From Natrinema halophilum (GTDB lineage: Archaea > Halobacteriota > Halobacteria > Halobacteriales > Natrialbaceae), in NCBI RefSeq assembly GCF_013402815.2, contig NZ_CP058601.1, positions 1,426,001-1,490,000 on the forward strand: a DNA stretch of 64,000 nt, in the 5' to 3' direction. Below the pieces are notes generated by a model, which was not told where the DNA came from, made no database searches, and saw only the letters and a list, made by a program, of their open reading frames with translations. Of this stretch, positions 63,816 through 64,000 are shown piece after piece. Both the position numbers and the translations under genes were made by a program. Positions within the stretch are counted from its first letter, which is position 1, and the number at the start of each line of letters is the position of its first letter.

Positions 63816-64000
63816 CGACCTCGCAGTCAGAATAATAACTCGACGGAGAGGGCTGTGTCGAGTGTCACTCGAACGAGAAATGTCGAACCCCGTTTCTCTT
63901 ACCGTCGCTGTAGAACAGGGCGTGTCAGCTCTTACAAGTGGCCATCAATCAGGAGAGAATCGTACGAAAGGACCGCGATCGCGGCCATATTTCGTCAATC

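Overview
The window is chromosomal DNA of a halophilic archaeon (class Halobacteria). Evidence: high GC, strongly acidic proteins, three regulators with the bacterio-opsin-activator (Bat) type C-terminal HTH, a ribosomal protein S8e gene, an archaeal diadenylate cyclase, a haloarchaeal polyhydroxyalkanoate (PHA) cluster, many small zinc-ribbon proteins and a tRNA-Leu without encoded CCA. The gene set resembles the Natrialbales, but genus cannot be fixed from the sequence alone. No transposase, integrase, rRNA or CRISPR array was seen.

Layout. 1-4.9 kb: cell-surface or glycan-type genes (PLP aminotransferase, alkaline-phosphatase-superfamily hydrolase coupled to a FemAB/GNAT-like transferase) and a winged-helix regulator. 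5.2-9.6 kb: amino-sugar supply (a GlmM-like mutase and GlmS) around a zinc-ribbon gene and a 0.95 kb non-coding gap with a tandem repeat. 10.2-14.9 kb: a small acidic protein and two Bat-type regulators. 15.2-19.8 kb: universal stress protein, zinc ribbons and a thiol/metal set (CcdA, TlpA-like, SCO1-like, P19/Tp34-like). 20.1-24.7 kb: Xaa-Pro peptidase, trehalose synthesis (otsA-otsB), HTH regulator. 24.9-28.9 kb: metzincin-like protease, third Bat-type sensor-regulator, MTH865-family protein. 29-36.7 kb: membrane protein, ribbon-helix-helix regulator, cobalamin genes (cobyric acid synthase and corrinoid adenosyltransferase) flanking an ABC exporter, HTH regulator, UspA. 36.9-44.4 kb: GlpA-like oxidoreductase, MsrA, enoyl-CoA hydratase, riboflavin-pathway reductase and an AbrB-PhoU regulator, interspersed with four broken genes (CBS protein, metallophosphatase fragment, acidic repeat protein, beta-propeller lipoprotein). 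44.5-51.5 kb: S8e, an intact PQQ-type propeller lipoprotein, malic enzyme/PTA fusion, CoaD, a short TFB-like protein, a zinc ribbon, and tRNA-Leu(UAG) followed by partial copies of its own 3' end. 52.4-59.8 kb: orphan substrate-binding lipoprotein, dacZ-mscS pair, nucleoside salvage genes (uridine phosphorylase-like, cytidine deaminase, phosphohexomutase) and a MaoC hydratase. 60.0-63.8 kb: phaR-phaP-phaE-phaC and phaB.

Genes that work together: GlmS and GlmM lead to glucosamine-1-phosphate; OtsA and OtsB make trehalose; CcdA, TlpA-like and SCO1-like proteins fit extracytoplasmic thiol and copper handling for respiratory proteins; the phosphorylase, deaminase and mutase fit pyrimidine nucleoside breakdown; MaoC/PhaJ and PhaB supply 3-hydroxyacyl-CoA to the PhaE-PhaC synthase, with PhaP and PhaR on the granule.

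Two features stand out. First, short tandem duplications (15, 27, 28, 33-36 bp units) occur at six places, several in or next to genes. Second, there are two unexplained structured regions: a tRNA-Leu 3'-end repeat cluster at 50.4-51.0 kb and a three-way-junction inverted-repeat element at 28.9 kb. The C-terminal helix-hairpin-helix extension on PhaC is also notable.
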